Positions 46,792-58,379 of a stretch of 64,000 nt of DNA are shown in pieces (positions within the stretch are counted from its first letter, which is position 1; the number at the start of each line of letters is the position of its first letter). The notes beneath the pieces are model-generated. The model saw nothing but the letters and a program-made list of their open reading frames with translations, had not been told where the DNA came from and searched no databases. The stretch comes from Henckelia pumila. Lineage: Eukaryota; Streptophyta; Magnoliopsida; Lamiales; Gesneriaceae. The stretch covers positions 88,120,151-88,184,150 of the forward strand of contig NC_133120.1 of NCBI RefSeq assembly GCF_033568475.1, written 5' to 3'. The position numbers were made by a program, and so were the translations under genes.

Positions 46792-49700
46792 AGTAATACA
46801 TACTGGTGATCGTCACGAGAGGCCTTCACACACTGGTCTCTGTCCATATGAAGAAGCAAGCACCACTCTATGAGATTTTGAACCTGAAAAATGGTCAAAA
46901 AAGTTTGATATGAAGAAAGAAAGCAAGAATGTATATATTTCGATGAAGAGATGGAATGAATGAATGCAATATTATCATTCTAATGTAGGTATGAGGGTGG
47001 CAATGCAAGCATGGAAAATGGTTCATTTCGTTATCATACATGTTTTTGAAGAATATGGACGAGATCAAGAAGTTGGAGTTGTGGTTAAAGAAATGGTGAT
47101 TACTTAAAAGAAAAAAATTGGAATGCAAACAAATGAAAAAGAAGTTGAGTTATATATGTGGGAAAGAATTAAGAAGATATTTGAGAACCCCTCGAATCCT
47201 TTCTTATAATAATAATATAATGTGGTACCATATTATTTGACACAATGTCCAGAGGTCAAATCTTTGCATCTTTAGAAATGGTTATATTTCTTTTTGTATG
47301 ATACTTAAACAATCAAATCAAAAGTGTGAGAGAACGGTGACTTACTATATCAAATATAAGTTCTCTCTCCACTGGTGTGAAAATATTATCACCATACTGG
47401 GAATAAGCATGCCTCTTTCTGCAACATAAAGGGAAACAATACAGATGGCAAAGAAAAGAACAAAAAACTATTGCACTGACAAGAACATAACAAAGAAATA
47501 TCAATTTCAAAGTGATGAAGTATAACTAATTTTTAATACAATGCTATATTTTGAAAAAAAAAAAACATACATGTAATATCAGTCCGCAGTTGTAAAAAAA
47601 TTCACCTTCTATCCAGATAAAATTTGAAAATGATGCTCTCCCGAACCCAACAAGAATTTCTCAAGTTTGGTCCCAAACGTCAGGTTTCAAAGAATAGAAG
47701 ATGCACCATCACTCTCCCTAATTCGTTCCCGATCGATTCCATACCACACGAAATTTTAAAATACAAATTTACAACATTCAAAAAAAATATTTACAACTAA
47801 ACTCGGAACTCTCGCTTCAGCATATGGATAAGCATCCGACTTGAGCTATGGACCTCATTTTGTCTAGTCTGAAAATATAAAGGAATAGCAACATACTTCA
47901 GCCCCTTTACAATACAACCATTTGAAAGAGCATATAATTCATAAATGAAAATTAATCATCGGAGTCAAGATTCAATATCAAGCAAAAATAGTTTCTGCCT
48001 ATATGAATTTACAAATAAATAAAAGAAACGAATTTTAACAGACATATTGCGGAATAGTCTACATTTTGTATCTCAGACAACATTGAGGAGATGATATTTG
48101 TAACACATTATATGGTTCCATGTAAAATTAATCCAAGAACTACCTCCTAACTATGCAACGATTGACTCTAAATTATGTACAAAGAGGAACAAAAACTAAT
48201 GCCCAGTAGAGAAATTTGAGCTGCATCTTGCTTCAGTAGCTATGCACAAACTGAATTCAATAACAGCCAAACCGAAAGATATGAGATCCAAAACGAGCAA
48301 TTTGGATATCCTCATGTAGTCCATTGGAAACCCATTACAACTACATAACAACATAAAAAAAAGGCTCCAAAAAATATAGAAGATAGTTACATTGATCTTG
48401 TGTATTCTCTTGTAGTCGATGAATGCTTGCCCTTAACTATATATAAACCCTCTCTTGCACCTAGTTCACGACATAATTTCAACAGATAAATAAAAAGCTA
48501 CAGCACTGTTAATCAAGCAACTTTGTTTACACATTATGAAAACATAAAAGAAATGGCAACCCTCTCGGTATTTAAACACCAATTTTGTTAGAATAGTATT
48601 TCAAATCCAACCAAAAGAACTCACAAATGTGCGACTTCCAGACTTGCTCTTTAGGGCAGAAAAATTGGATGATACAAAGGGCTTGATTTTGGAGAGTTAT
48701 TCTTTTAGACTTAATCTTCAGAGGCGACGAGCTTTCTTTCGGAAACTTCTTATTTCCATCGAGCTTGTGTAGAAACAACTCAGACTAGGGCTGATTTTGG
48801 GCCATGCGAATCGGGGATCGATCTAATCGGACTCTTATGTCAAAGCTATACGTCATGGCTAGAACTCCATGTAATATGAAATCCTTTGCTTCCCATGGAC
48901 CCTCCATCCTCCTCTCAGGCTGAAAGACCATAGAGTAAAAGACCAATTAAGGTGTTCTTGGCTTTATTGCTTCCATGGAGAGCATTATTGAGCACAAGGG
49001 TAATATCAATTATTTAGCTTTAAAAAACTCTTCTTTCCATGACAATAATTCAATATACACAAAATGGCTAGTTGAATAATAAAATTATTCACTTTAATAA
49101 TAGTCATAACTATCCACCATGATAGAATTTAAGATAAAAAGGAGGACAAAAGAAACTAAAACAGAGAGTAGTTGGGAAAAACAAAATATGATGAAAAATG
49201 ACACCATAATTGTTAAAAAAACTAATTTTTTCCATAGAACTCAAAGTCTTAGGAGGTGGTTCTAACCATAGTTTCATGCTATAACACTATTCTTAAGTTG
49301 CAGACTAGGAAACACATGCATACCTAAAACTAACATTCGAGATGTATACTTACATATATATATTGATGGTAATTAGACACTAAAAATCCATGAAAAAGTA
49401 CTCCAAGACAACGAAATATAACTATACCACCCCCGAGGGATCTTGACCTTGGAAACTCGCGGCACTAATATCTGATTAGAAACACTGTTAGCAAGAGCTT
49501 ATGTTGGGTAACCAACAATAATAATATACTGTAATATCTGCAAATGTTATTAAACCATTAACGATATTGGGTCGTGAATTCTTCATAAACACTTACAATT
49601 TCATATATTAATGGATTTAGGGCTTCTGGCCATGGCGGAGCGTTGTACGTACGGCAGAGCAGATGAGCCAGAAGTGGAAATTCGAGAGTCATAGAAGCGA

Positions 49701-50260
49701 AGATATGAATCCACGCAAGAGATAGAGAAAAGTCACCAACAATATCGCTCCAAATGGGTGCAGATTGAATCTCAATCGGGGTCCTGCGGCGGCCTGCCAA
49801 ATCCAGGAAACGGAAGCCCAAGCTGCTCCGGAGAAGGAAGAGGTTAGGGTTGTGTCCGAGGAGAAGGTTTATATCTGCAAATTTCGCAAATTGTGGATAT
49901 GGAATGGAGAGATGAGTCAACGAGACACCGAAAGAAAGAACCTATCGAAAAAGAAAGAGATTAACGGTTTTACCAACATTGAGAGGGTGGAGTTCCAGGG
50001 CTGAGAGCTACTAATCCGATTCGGCGGCCGGAGGAATGTTGAATTCGGGTTGTTTCTGCTCACCAATTCTCGATCGATCGGCGTTGGAGTTGTGCTGGGT
50101 CGAAGGGGCGACGGGTTGGGGCTAGGGATTTTCGGATTGGGTTAGATTTCCTTTCTGTGTTCTCTCCTCTTAAGCGTATATGTATATATTAATTATTAAT
50201 TAATTAAAAAAAGAAGATAAAAAACCCTATATGTATATGTATTTAAAAAAAAAAAAAGAG
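46116..50260. other. Interior of CACTA-B
   Basis: Mostly AT-rich, with a TA microsatellite at 46745-46789. The minus-strand frame 49558-49920 (APIWSDIVGDFSLSLAWIHI) and the overlapping plus-strand frame 49765-50004 (QETEAQAAPEKEEVRVVSEE) sit in a GC-richer part typical of captured 5' exons. Neither matches a family I know, and they cannot both be real. Confidence 0.45.
46745..46789. repeat. AT dinucleotide microsatellite
   Basis: About 22 uninterrupted AT units inside CACTA-B. Confidence 0.9.
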
Positions 50261-50264
50261 AAAC

Positions 50265-50540
50265 AACAACAGTTTTTAAAACCGTTGTCATAGACCCCTA
50301 AAAACACGCTAATATACAACAGTTAATTAAAACCGTTGTCGTATGTCATAAAAACCCGTTCATAGACAACAGTTTCAAAAAACCGTTGTCTTATGCCCCC
50401 AAAAGACAACGGTTTTTAAAAAACTGTTGTCTTTTTTATTGAGAAAACGCCCAAAGACAACGGTTTTGATTAAAACCGTTGTTATTGGGTGAAAGACAAC
50501 AGTTATGGCATAAAACCGTTGTCGATTGAGTGTTGTTGAT
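50265..50540. repeat. Right subterminal repeat array of CACTA-B
   Basis: Repeated ACAACGGTTTT/AAAACCGTTGT words, with some ACAACAGTTTT variants (C to T decay on one strand), directly inside the right terminus. Confidence 0.85.
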
Positions 50541-50562
50541 TAGTATTTTTCTTGTAGTGCCT

Positions 50563-51495
50563 TTGTTGATTCTTTATAGAGCTTACATAGGTGCTCAGGG
50601 GTTCGACAAATATGTGACCAATGTCCTGGAGTGTCACATCTATAACAAACACTCTCAGATATTTTTGAGTGATTTTTATTTCACTCGTATTTTCATGCTG
50701 CATTTTTGGTGTGTGATTCGTGACGTTCTTTTGAGATGAGTTATTGAAATAACTATCTCGATTATTTTCATATACACGGCCATGACCACGACCACGACCG
50801 CGATAATTTTTACGTCCACGCCCACTTTCTCGACCTCGTCCACGACCAAAATCTGGTCTATGCCTTTGATTTTGGTTTTCATTTTTCATTACGACATTTG
50901 CTTCAGGAAATGCCGTTGATCCAGTGGGTCAGGATTGATGATTTCTTATTAACAATTCGTTGTTCTTTTTCGCCACAAGAAGACATGCAATGAGTTCAGA
51001 ATATCTCGTAAAATCACGCACTCTATACTGTTGCTGTAGAGTTATATTTGATGCGTGAAAAGTGAAAAATATTTTCTCAAGCATTTCCATCTCTGTGACT
51101 TCAAGTCCACAGAATTTTAATTGCGAGACTATTCGATACATCGCAGAATTATAATCACTGACTTTTTTTAAGTCTTGGAATCTCAACGTATTCCATTCAT
51201 CACGGGCGGTCGGAAGTATCACTTCCCTTATATGCTCAAATCTTTCTTTCAACCCTTTTCATAAAATCATTGGGTCTTTTTCTGTGAGATACTCACATTT
51301 CAACCCTTCATCAAGATGTCGGCGTAAGAAAATCATTGCCTTTGCTTTATCTTGTGAGGTTGATATATTAATTTCTTTGATGGTATCACTTAGACCCAAT
51401 GAATCAAGATGCATCTCTACATCGAGAGTCCATGACATATAATTCTTTTTTGTGATATCGAGCGCAACGAATTCAATCTTTGCCAAATTTGACAT
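50563..51495 (-). pseudogene. Copia-1 gag
   Basis: Minus-strand gag of a common plant copia family: ATG at 51495 (MSNLAKIEFVALDITKKNYM), then IKEINISTSQDKAKAMIFLR, ERFEHIREVILPTARDEW, EKIFFTFHASNITLQQQYR, an Arg/Gly-rich tract (RGRGRGHGR) and a CCHC zinc knuckle. The frame is broken by a stop near 51255, another near 50927 and a frameshift before the zinc knuckle, whose Cys and His residues appear in a different frame. It continues into protease only across CACTA-B. No LTR like that at 18467 lies upstream, and no primer-binding site is visible. Confidence 0.82.
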
Positions 51496-51526
51496 GGTGG
51501 TACTAGAAATATAACAATGCATTTTA

Positions 51527-51790
51527 TTAGTTAATTTCCATTAATATGATAATACAAAATAATGGAAGAACGAAGATTACAAGTGCGTGTACAAATAGAG
51601 AAAAAATATGTGGTGAAAAATCGCTGGTGGTGAGTACAAAACTCGTGAGCATGATGATCATAATCGTTATGAAAAATAGCCTTAGAAATGCCATCATTTT
51701 TATCTTCAAAAAATCGAAGAGAAATTATTTTGAGAGAAAGAGTGAATTTGGTGTGATTGAAAATGAGTTTGAGTGAACATATTTATAGGG
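51527..51790 (-). other. Promoter-like segment with a short signal-peptide-like frame upstream of copia-1 gag
   Basis: On the minus strand a good TATA box (CCCTATAAATATG, 51779-51790) is followed about 75 bases later by an ATG (51709) opening a 60-codon, strongly hydrophobic frame (MMAFLRLFFITIMIIMLTSF). It could be the 5' end of a small secreted-peptide gene, an unusual leader of the copia element, or chance. It does not resemble the copia LTR at the other end. Confidence 0.35.
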
Positions 51791-51915
51791 CAAAAACTAG
51801 CCGTTTGTTACCGTTGGGGTAAGAAAAAATCGAGTATGTGTTGAATAAAAATTCGTGATAATCATGTGATGCATATAATGATAATCATAATTAAATATAC
51901 GCAATAAAATATATA

Positions 51916-52254
51916 TCATATCACGTTATTATAAGGTCAGTGTCCTAGACAACCTCTTATATAATAACATGAAATTATATATTGATATAGTTAGTATATA
52001 TACATAATAAATATATATCATATCACGTTATTATAAGGTCAGTGTCATAGACAGCCTCTTATATAATAACATGAAATTATACAAATATAATTAGACAATA
52101 AAATTATATAAGCAGTAATGTATAATCATATCACGTTATTATAAGGTCGGTGTCATAGACAGCCTCTTATATAATAACATGAAATTATACAAATATAATT
52201 ACACAATAAAATTATATAAGCAATAATGTATAATCATATCACGTTATTATTTTA
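51916..52254. repeat. Tandem repeat, units of 102-108 bases
   Basis: Three full units and a partial fourth, beginning TCATATCACGTTATTATAAG at 51916, 52018, 52126 and 52234. Each contains an imperfect inverted pair (TTATAAGG ... CCTCTTATA). It lies between copia-1 gag and the reductase gene, upstream of the minus-strand TATA box. Confidence 0.85.
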
Positions 52255-52541
52255 AAACCTTAGAGGCTTTTATACTTGTCGTATAAAAAAAACTCGAAAA
52301 ACTCATCAACTGACGATCTATTTACATACACCCATATTATTCCATTATAGATATTTTATATGAATATACATACAATCATATATATATATATGATAAAGAG
52401 AAAAACATTACAAACCTCGACTTCCATCTATTATGTAGTTAACTAATTATACAATATAAATTAATCTATATAAAATCAAACATGATTTAAACTGGTGATG
52501 AAATGTTTAGATTATTTGTGAATCTATATTTTTCATGTGAT

Positions 52542-55104
52542 TTATTGTCTATTGAGTACGTATTTTCTTAAACCGGGAATATGAATTTCTTGAAAATACT
52601 TTCTCCAATCTATTTTTGTCACGTCTATTTCAAAGCTTAGTAGCTCTTCTTCGGACATTTCTTGTAATAATCTCCGAGTATTTCCTGTATGGAACCTGCA
52701 CAACCCCAATCAAGCCAAGTTAAATCCATATATTTTTTAAAAAAGTATTAAGACATAAACCATATATAAAATTACCATTGATCGTAATACATACCTTCCT
52801 TTAATGAATCCCACGAATTCGTACATCTTGCAAAGTTGCTCGGCATATGCAACCTTCGCTTTGCAATTTTTTTGAACTAGTTTTTCATCGTCTGTCCCAA
52901 CCGCGCCATTTGTCGACCTGTAACGCTCCCATATTTCGCGTCGTGTGTGTTCGGAGAAGTCAATGAAGTTGTCGAAACACTTCATCTTCTTGATCATGTC
53001 GCTCTCACATTTCGAATTGGGTAGAGGTGTTGAAGCAAAGTACTCGTGGATCATGTCGAAAAAGTCGCAAAATGGCAAAGGGTTTTTCGCAGCGGATGCC
53101 ACATGGTACACATTCAGTCCCGGTTTTTCCATAAGTCCATGCTTTGCAATTGCTGCAACCGTGGTATTCACCACCATATCCACTGGTATCTACACACATA
53201 AATTAATTTGAAGTAAACTTATAAACAAATTCAAATAAATAATTAGTCGTTACAACTTATAATATTTATTGCTACTTACAATGTCCATGCTAACTTTGGG
53301 ATCAGCCAAATATGCTGGAAGTTGGCCTTTGCCAAAAGAAAGAATCACGGGATCATACATCCTACCAACCATTAATGATTCAACCATAATAAGATATTAA
53401 AAAAAATCTTTGACTTAATTATATATAACTTAAATGAAAAATAAGTCGAGGCGGGCGGAGCGAGTCGAACCGAACCTATTTCCTTGTATCCATCCGGGGA
53501 TAGGATCTTGGTAACAACTTTCAATAACAGAGGGTCTAATGATGAGCACAGGCACGTCTCCTTTGATTTCATGGATAACCATCTCCCCCATGGCTTTTGT
53601 CATATGGTAAGCATTAAACCATCCAAAAAAATCTGCTCTGTTACATTTGGAGAAAAAAAATAAAATAAAATGTCGTCGTATAGAACTTTGGCTTGCATGC
53701 ATGCTTGTCCAATTCCCTTTTAATTATGTATATATATATATAATTTCATTATAATATTTCTTTATATCGTGAATCTTTATGCTCCAAAATTTACTTGTGC
53801 AAATTAAAGCTAGTCATCGTATGTCATGTCCGATTTTGATGGAATATAAAAAAATATGAAATATTGATTAGAAAAATATATCTTCAGTCTATAAAATTCG
53901 TTTGGTTCAATCAAGTGCGACATCCCAACTGTTAACTAATGTTGCGTACAGTATCTAGTATTATCATACCTTAAATATGCATGCAAGTTGCCCTATAGAT
54001 AATCATTAATTAAGACTATATGGCAACCTAGATATTAAAACTCGCAAATTAATTTTTATGGAAATTTTCTTAGACAAAACTATAGCGAAGTATGGTTATG
54101 ATAAAGCAGTACAAAATAAAAAACACATTAATTCAAGTTATATATATACACGAAACATGAGAAATGATAAATATATATAGACACACACACACACAACTAA
54201 TAACCTTTCTTGTCCCAACTTTTTCAAGTATTTGGTAGCATCGATGACTTGATCTTGATCAGACGACGTGCACGATCTCCTCGACAGCCACGACTCGTCG
54301 CCTAAATCTAACCGAGGAAACGAACACGAGCCATTGATCTCATTGTGATCATCCTCCTTACTTCTCACATTTTCTCCCATCGTCAATGGCTTTTCCAAGA
54401 TCATCCCCTCCCTTCTTCCATTGACATATGCTGCAAATCGATCAAACACGAAGACGTACATTATGCGCCGTTGAAACAGAAACTAATTTTCGACATGTCA
54501 TATATAGGAGTAAGTACATATATATATATATAGTTACGTACGTACCAGTGGATATATGGACAAGAAGTTTGAGATTCTTGCATGATTTAGCAAACCTCAT
54601 TAATCTTTGAGGGGCATTGGCATTCAACTCAATTAACAAGTCATACCTAAAAACAAAAACAAAGTTAATTTCTGTTATAAGACATGTTGATTAATAATCC
54701 ATACACACACAAATTACCTGTCATTCAGAGTTGTGCTAGCTGCAGATTGTATAATCACATCTACTTCCTTCCTTATTGCATTTGCAGAGTCATGATCCAT
54801 TCCGAGGTTGGGTTCGGTGATATCTCCGACGACGGGAATCAACTTGTCCCTTACAAACGAAGCATATGACTTCCCATGTTGTTCTTGCAGACATTTGAAT
54901 AGCTCGGAGGTTGTAATCTACATACATTTGTGCGTATGTCGCATACATGATACATGTGACATCCAACAATATATTAATTCTGAGAGACTTGACAAAAATC
55001 AATACCTCTTTTGTCAATCTGTCTAATGCAGCTTCCTTGTTCTTTTCCTTGATTAATACAAAGATCTTTCCCACTGGCGTCGATCTTAATATCTTCTCCA
55101 CCAG

Positions 55105-55146
<42 letters not shown>

Positions 55147-55635
55147 CAAGGTTGAGATTATTGAAAAATTAATATAATATTCATAATTGGTAAAAAAAAA
55201 AAAAAATTGGTTAACGATCTTTTTAATAAACATTATATAGATATATGCATGATCATAAAATGTTGTAAACAACGGTGCCAAAAAAAAAAAGAGTAAGAAA
55301 ATTAAATTAATTGTACCTTTTCCGACAAGACCTGTGGCACCGGTGACAAATATGTTTTTCCCTTGGAAAAACTTAAGGATCCCTACTCCGCGGTGGTTCT
55401 CGCCGTACTCTTCCATCAATGGCAGCTCCGATTCGAGAGGGTGGCGGAGTATCCGACACGGGATGTCGAAGGAATTCCCGCGCCCATTGACAGCCATTTT
55501 TAAATTATAGTTTCGTGCCATATAATATTTTTTGTTACTAGTAGTACATAAAAAAGAAAGCTTGGTTTTTCCATGGTTCATGGTAGGAAATTTGTTTGGG
55601 AAGCGAGAGAGCTGCAGGCTCTGGATTGGTGACAT
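52542..55635 (-). CDS. Fatty acyl-CoA/ACP reductase, MS2/FAR2-like
   Basis: Family role: NADPH-dependent reduction of fatty acyl groups to fatty alcohols; the MS2/FAR2 branch acts in plastids of anther tapetum and supplies pollen-wall lipid. Nine exons on the minus strand with GT-AG borders and matching phases: 55635-55317, 55106-55006, 54917-54718, 54646-54546, 54430-54205, 53637-53476, 53361-53280, 53189-52795 and 52695-52542, giving 579 residues. Seen: an N-terminal extension of about 85 residues rich in Ser, Lys and Arg before the reductase domain (fits a transit peptide), the Rossmann motif TGATGLVGK (98-106), the active-site YHMTK (Tyr326, Lys330), and a C-terminal sterile domain ([19 protein letters not shown]). 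Nine exons and this length match MS2. A TA microsatellite abuts the exon 2 acceptor. It appears intact; start codon choice among several N-terminal ATGs is uncertain. Confidence 0.92.
55109..55142. repeat. TA microsatellite in reductase intron 1
   Basis: About 17 TA units ending directly at the exon 2 splice acceptor of the minus-strand gene, in place of the usual pyrimidine-rich tract. Confidence 0.88.
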
Positions 55636-55724
55636 GCTTTAGATTTTAAATATTTTTTTTCGGTTACTAGTTAGAATTGGGTAGGCGTTATTTTACGAGT
55701 GATTTAGGCTTGGCGCCGTGTTCC

Positions 55725-55732
55725 CTTTTATA
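55725..55732 (-). promoter_or_regulatory. Probable TATA box of the reductase gene
   Basis: CTTTTATA on the plus strand, TATAAAAG in gene sense, about 90 bases upstream of the ATG at 55635. Confidence 0.6.
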
Positions 55733-55918
55733 GGCACTGGACAGAAATGTTGGGATTTAATTATTAACGTCGTTCCGCGGAAATGTACAGTTGGCATATA
55801 TGAGCATTTTATTTTCTCGTGCAATAAAACATATTGTACACATTTTTTTTTAAGTTTTTATTTTTATTTCCTTGAACATAAAAACGACGGCCTTTTAATA
55901 ATTTTCTTACTGGTCATC

Positions 55919-56576
55919 TGGGGCGGCTACATTAAGAGGCAAGAGAGGGCTGCCCTCCCTTGATTTTCTTTTTTAGATTTTCTTTTTTAATACCCTTACA
56001 TGTAAAATAAATTTATAATTTATGAATATAGATTATGAATCAAATACGAAAATACAAGAGAGGGCAAAAAAACTTTAAGTTATTTTTTGTTATTTAATGT
56101 ACTGTGCAAAGTGATCCGAAAATTTGTGGCTTATAATTTTTAAAAAATTGAAACTAACACTAAGTTTTTAAACCTAAGCAGAAATGAGTTTAAGTTTTTA
56201 AACCTGAAAACAACTTTTTGAAGCAGGAATTGTTAACTTACAAGATTGTGAGTTTAAATTTGATTTTAACAGTCGTAACAACCGCAATGAAGAAAATTTT
56301 TTTGCTGTGAAAATTAATACGAATATTATAAATTACTTATACTGAAAATATATATTTTGTAGTTTTTCGATTGAAGTTATTAATAATTTTAAAAAAATAT
56401 CAAGTTGTAGGGGTATATTGTAAGTTAAATTTAAAATCTAACAATATTATTTACATAATTGGAGTACTATATTTAAATTTTTGTTATGTGTGTATATATA
56501 TATATACATATATATATTTGTGATCTTTGGTTCTCCGTCTGCCCTTTCTTAATAATATTTCTGGATCCGTTTCTGC
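55919..56576. mobile_element. hAT-like non-autonomous element
   Basis: A 658-base block flanked by the 8-base duplication TGGTCATC (55911-55918 and 56577-56584). The ends are imperfect inverted repeats (GGGGCGGCTACATTAAGAGG against the complement of the right end, GCAGAAACGGATCCAG...). There is no coding content. An 8-base duplication suits the hAT superfamily; the loose inverted repeats leave doubt. Confidence 0.55.
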
Positions 56577-56679
56577 TGGTCATCGAGACAAATGCGATGT
56601 TGAATTTGAAAGAAGTTGATTTGCAAGTTACTTACGTAATTCTCATATTAGCGATTTATCAAGAGTCGAGATACATGCA

Positions 56680-56680
<1 letters not shown>

Positions 56681-56742
<62 letters not shown>
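56681..56742. repeat. TA microsatellite
   Basis: About 30 uninterrupted TA units in intergenic DNA. Confidence 0.9.
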
Positions 56743-56747
<5 letters not shown>

Positions 56748-57500
56748 GATTTCAAACTCTTTGTCTTTCAATGATATAAAATAATGATTATTTTTATATG
56801 TTAAATATATTATTTAATTTGACGTTGATGTCATATTAACGGACTAAATAGTTATCTTCTTCATTTGTCATGTAAATCATACAGTGTGTCATGAACCGCT
56901 GGTTACAATTATGAGTTGGGGATGTGGTGGAGTCATAGATAAAATTGTTAGTGTGAAATATAAATGGTATTACTTTCACCTATATATGAGTAATATATAT
57001 ATATAGTTCATCATACTAACAAGTAGTATATTTTCAGAGATATATATATATATATATTACTAATATGATTCACCGTACGTAGCTAATCATTCACGAGTTC
57101 TGTTACAATCAATCCGTTTCTATCTCCATTTATTAGTTTTTAATACCATTTATTAAGTTCAAAAAAAAATTACCATTTATTAAATCTCAATTAATTGGAC
57201 TGTAGCTAGCTACCCAGGTGACCAGAAAATTCAATTCAATTTTATTAATATAACAAATTTAGAATCATACGAAAGTAAAATTATACATATATATATAATT
57301 AGAATGGGTAAACATTTCAAATGATCACATCTCTAGGAGTTGAACGTTGATATAGCAAATTATTAAAAATTTCATTATTTATTACACGTGTTTATTTCGT
57401 CGTTAGTTTTCTTAGGACATGCATATTTTAATTTCATTCTTATTACCAAATTTTTTATATATAGGAATTAAGTGCCGCATTCAAGAAGTAATTTATGGTC
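56743..57500. other. AT-rich intergenic region
   Basis: No gene or clear repeat seen apart from short TA runs near 56995-57005 and 57041-57057. Confidence 0.5.
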
Positions 57501-57508
57501 CTCGAAGT

Positions 57509-58371
57509 TAGGGATGACAATTTACTTCGAATTTGATGGAGAATCCGATACCCAACTCAAATAAGAGAAGGTATGGAGGCGTTTTTTTATACCCGATTAA
57601 ATAAATGGATAAATGGGTATGAAAAATTGGGGATCTCGTATATGGGGATGGAGGATGATGTAGTAATATCATACCCATACCCAATGGCGGACCCAGGATT
57701 TTTAATCTACCCGGGCTAAAATTCTAAGCTCCTGCATCCTTTAATATTTTGAATTAAACTATCCGGGCTACCACCAAATTAAACCAAAATTATTCAAAAA
57801 TTTTATATACAAAATTTAAAAAAAATTCGGGCCCGCCCGGGCTAAAGCCCGGCAGGGCTTAAACTTGGGTCCACCCGTGCCCATACCCGACCCGATATCC
57901 GATTAAATATAAATATATAAATATATATATACATACATACATACACATATTAATTTATATTAAATAAATGCTAATTTACTTTTTTTTGTTGAATTATGTT
58001 AGTTAGATGGAACAATAAAAATTATTAGTATAAAACTAATGCTTTTTTTTAGTAGTTTTATATTTATATAATTCTTAAGTTGTAGATTTTCTTCTATGTT
58101 TTATTTTTTTATTGTTTTCTTAAAAATTTTGGTATAAAAATCTAGTAAATAAGTATAGTTTTATCAAAATAATTCAAATTTGGAAAAATATATTTTTATG
58201 GAGTAGATACAATAAATGGGGATATGAGTAGGATATGGATAGCCGATCCTCCAACGGGTATGAGGATGGTGATGAAATTGAATACCCGATAGGTATGGGG
58301 ATAAATTTAATAAATGAATATGGGGATAGAGACACGATATCCTACCCATGCCCGACTCATTGTCATCCCTA
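57509..58371. mobile_element. hAT-type non-autonomous element, outer
   Basis: Terminal inverted repeats TAGGGATGACAAT and its complement ATTGTCATCCCTA, flanked by the 8-base duplication CTCGAAGT (57501-57508 and 58372-58379). TAGGG-type ends with 8-base duplications are typical of hAT elements. The subterminal zones have many ATACCCGA/GGGTATG words in both orientations. No transposase is visible. A second element is inserted in it at 57682. Confidence 0.88.
57682..57879. mobile_element. hAT-like MITE nested in the outer element
   Basis: 198 bases flanked by the 8-base duplication CCCATACC (57674-57681 and 57880-57887). The ends are inverted repeats (CAATGGCGGACCCAGG against the complement of CTTGGGTCCACCCGTG). 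Inside is a GC-rich fold-back (CCCGGGCT ... AGCCCGG). Confidence 0.8.
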
Positions 58372-58379
58372 CTCGAAGT

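Larger units (their letters stand above)
45829..50559. mobile_element. CACTA-B: non-autonomous CACTA transposon
   Basis: A 4731-base element with CACTACAAGAAAAA at the left and its complement at the right, flanked by CCT at 45826-45828 and 50560-50562. It interrupts copia-1 between gag zinc knuckle and protease. No transposase frame is visible. Both ends hold arrays of ACAACGGTTTT (not ACAACGCTTTT as in CACTA-A). The interior is AT-rich. A GC-richer stretch at about 49560-50110, with frames on both strands, looks like captured gene sequence, but I cannot identify it. Confidence 0.92.

Noticed and set aside
45829-50559. CRISPR-like array from the repeated ACAACGG words
   Set aside because: Repeats are short, in both orientations, irregularly spaced and confined to transposon ends in a plant genome.
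51916-52254. Satellite or centromeric repeat
   Set aside because: Only about three units; no larger array in the window.
56486-56743. Plus-strand frame ending in Tyr-Ile repeats
   Set aside because: Its second half is simply a translated TA microsatellite and its first half is transposon end.
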